A stretch of 6,559 nt of DNA, taken from the NCBI GenBank assembly GCA_964345765.1, contig CAYFSJ010000042.1, positions 1 through 6,559 of the forward strand. Reading direction: 5' to 3'. Shown here piece after piece: positions 5,759-6,559 of the stretch. The translations under genes and the position numbers were made by a program. The DNA is from DUUI01 sp964345765. GTDB lineage: Bacteria > Bacillota_I > Bacilli_A > Erysipelotrichales > Erysipelotrichaceae. Below the pieces are notes generated by a model, which was not told the origin of the DNA, did not search any database, and worked only from the letters and a program-made list of their open reading frames with translations. Positions within the stretch are counted from its first letter, which is position 1; each line of letters begins with the position of its first letter.

Positions 5759-6484
5759 ATGAAAAAACTAACAATATTATTAAGCCTATTATTCTTAGTA
5801 GGATGTAACACAACTAATCTAAGTGAAGATTTAGAAACAATCAAATTTGACCAACAATTAGAACATGAAACAATGACTCTCAGAATTGTTAATTTACATG
5901 TCAATCACAATAGTAATAACACCATAACTATTACTGATTCAGATAAGATACATGTTGAGGCCATTGCCAATAAAGATTTATTAGACTATAACTTTAGGAT
6001 TAATTTAGAGAATAATGAACTAATCATTCAAAGTGATAGTGATCGACCATTTTCTAATATGAAACTAGATATTAATATCCATGCTCCAATTGATAAGATG
6101 ATAATTGAGGGTGGTTTTAAGGTTAACTATGATGAGCCTAAAACATCAACCTTAGATATCACACTTAGAGGTGCTGGTGAGTTTAATGTATCAAATATTG
6201 AGAATGATTCAGTGAAATTAAAACTTGAAGGAGCGGGTGAGTTTAATCTCAGTGGACATACTGATCAGTTTGATGCCCACATTGAAGGGGCAGGAACCAT
6301 TAATGCCCTTGATTTAGAGAGCGAGAAGGCAAGTGTCAGAATTGATGGGGCAGGACAGATTCAAACGTTTGTTAATCAAGAATTAAACGCAACCTTAAAT
6401 GGTCTGGGGGATATTCAATATAAGGGAGATCCAACGCTTATTAAAAGCATTGATGGTTTAGGATCTGTTGAAAAAATAAATTAA
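5759..6484 (+). CDS. Lipoprotein with DUF2807-type (head GIN) glycine-repeat domain
   Basis: A 241-residue exported protein. The N-terminus has two lysines, a hydrophobic core and the lipobox LVGC (13-16), so cleavage before C16 and attachment to the outer face of the membrane are expected. The mature part is rich in short alternating beta-strand-like stretches. From about residue 135 it carries six Gly-X-Gly turns with an 18-20 residue period: GAG at 138, 158, 177 and 197, then GLG at 215 and 233. The ending, GDIQYKG then a run to GLGSVEKIN, closely resembles the end of DUF2807 domains, called putative autotransporter adhesin 'head GIN' domains. These are predicted to be right-handed beta-solenoids and have no settled function. 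It is monocistronic, divergent from the HAD gene. The family call is by pattern recognition, and an adhesive or structural role is only inferred. Confidence 0.82.
   Translation: MKKLTILLSLLFLVGCNTTNLSEDLETIKFDQQLEHETMTLRIVNLHVNHNSNNTITITDSDKIHVEAIANKDLLDYNFRINLENNELIIQSDSDRPFSNMKLDINIHAPIDKMIIEGGFKVNYDEPKTSTLDITLRGAGEFNVSNIENDSVKLKLEGAGEFNLSGHTDQFDAHIEGAGTINALDLESEKASVRIDGAGQIQTFVNQELNATLNGLGDIQYKGDPTLIKSIDGLGSVEKIN
6161..6481 (+). repeat. Six degenerate glycine-turn repeats inside the lipoprotein gene
   Basis: Codons 135-241 encode six copies of a unit of the form (L/I)-x-G-(A/L)-G-x-(I/F)-x. The glycine pairs recur every 18-20 residues, so each copy spans about 54-60 bases. At DNA level the first two copies still share the identical 12-mer GGTGAGTTTAAT (6176-6187 and 6236-6247), exactly 60 bases apart. 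The later copies have diverged, and the last two replace the middle alanine by leucine. This fits one beta-solenoid coil per repeat and suggests a relatively recent duplication of the first two coils. Confidence 0.75.
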
Positions 6485-6490
6485 AATAGT

Positions 6491-6504
6491 AAAAAACAGG
6501 AGCC
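6491..6504. terminator. Left arm of a probable terminator, right arm missing
   Basis: AAAAAACAGGAGCC, seven bases after the lipoprotein stop, has the form of the ascending half of a bidirectional terminator, whose other half would read GGCTCCTGTTTTTT. No such complement occurs in the remaining 55 bases. The lipoprotein gene otherwise has no terminator in view. Either the right arm lies beyond the window because something was inserted in the loop, or the resemblance is accidental. Confidence 0.35.
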
Positions 6505-6506
6505 AT

Positions 6507-6559
6507 TGAACCATACCCTGTCAAGTAGACAGAGGAAATAAATAAAATAACCATGTTAG
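6507..6559. mobile_element. Possible terminal end of an IS3-type insertion sequence (partial)
   Basis: From 6507 the sequence reads TGAACCATACCCTGTCAAG and on through TAGACAG. It starts with the TG dinucleotide usual for IS3-family ends. It contains the internal palindrome CTGTC-AAGTA-GACAG (6518-6532), reminiscent of the terminal repeats of that family as I remember them. AGAGG and an AT-rich stretch follow, then the window ends. No transposase is visible. If a transposase lies to the right, its orientation is undetermined: the ATG at 6553 or the reverse-strand TAA at 6558-6556 could each be a gene boundary. Confidence 0.35.

Noticed and set aside
5704..5904. A 66-codon open frame on the minus strand overlapping the start of the lipoprotein gene.
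   Set aside because: It would span the promoter and lipobox region of a well supported gene, shows no ribosome binding site and no recognisable motif.
6516..6535. Hairpin CC-CTGTC-AAGTA-GACAG-A-GG considered as the terminator of the lipoprotein gene.
   Set aside because: No T-run follows on either strand; the palindrome is better explained as part of a terminal repeat of an insertion sequence.

Overview
The window is AT-rich, gene-dense bacterial DNA with AGGAGG/GAGG-type ribosome binding sites, TATAAT -10 boxes, intrinsic terminators and a lipobox lipoprotein. This points to a low-GC Gram-positive (Bacillota or a walled relative of the Mollicutes such as the Erysipelotrichia/Turicibacter/Izemoplasma area); the exact taxon is inference. 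The genetic code appears standard: every tryptophan in the predicted proteins is TGG, no in-frame TGA occurs, and UAA, UAG and one UGA serve as stops.

Layout. (1) Bases 1-71 are the last 22 codons of an unidentified upstream gene, closed by an intrinsic terminator at 85-120. (2) A promoter at 142-170 opens a plus-strand run: thymidine kinase (tdk), peptide chain release factor 1 (prfA) and the release-factor glutamine methyltransferase (prmC). These are joined by two single-base TAATG overlaps. After a 36-base gap come a 12-helix transporter of the sugar/cation symporter (GPH/SLC45-like) type and a membrane-anchored glycerophosphodiester phosphodiesterase, which overlap by ATGA. No terminator is visible between prmC and the transporter, so all five genes may share one transcript that ends at the strong hairpin at 4779-4808. 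(3) That hairpin is symmetrical and also ends the convergent minus-strand gene for a Cof-type HAD phosphatase (4816-5634). (4) A 124-base divergent intergenic region (5635-5758) holds promoters for the HAD gene and for a lipoprotein gene, with a 27-base imperfect palindrome between them. (5) The lipoprotein (5759-6484) is a DUF2807-type protein with six glycine-centred repeats. (6) The last 75 bases hold what looks like half of a terminator, followed by sequence resembling the end of an IS3-type insertion sequence.

Functionally, tdk-prfA-prmC is a housekeeping block: PrmC methylates the GGQ glutamine of the release factor encoded just before it. The transporter/phosphodiesterase pair is an accessory addition whose substrate cannot be named from sequence. 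No undescribed multi-gene system is evident. The points most worth checking are the right-hand IS-like junction, the palindrome in the divergent promoter region, and the transporter/phosphodiesterase pair.
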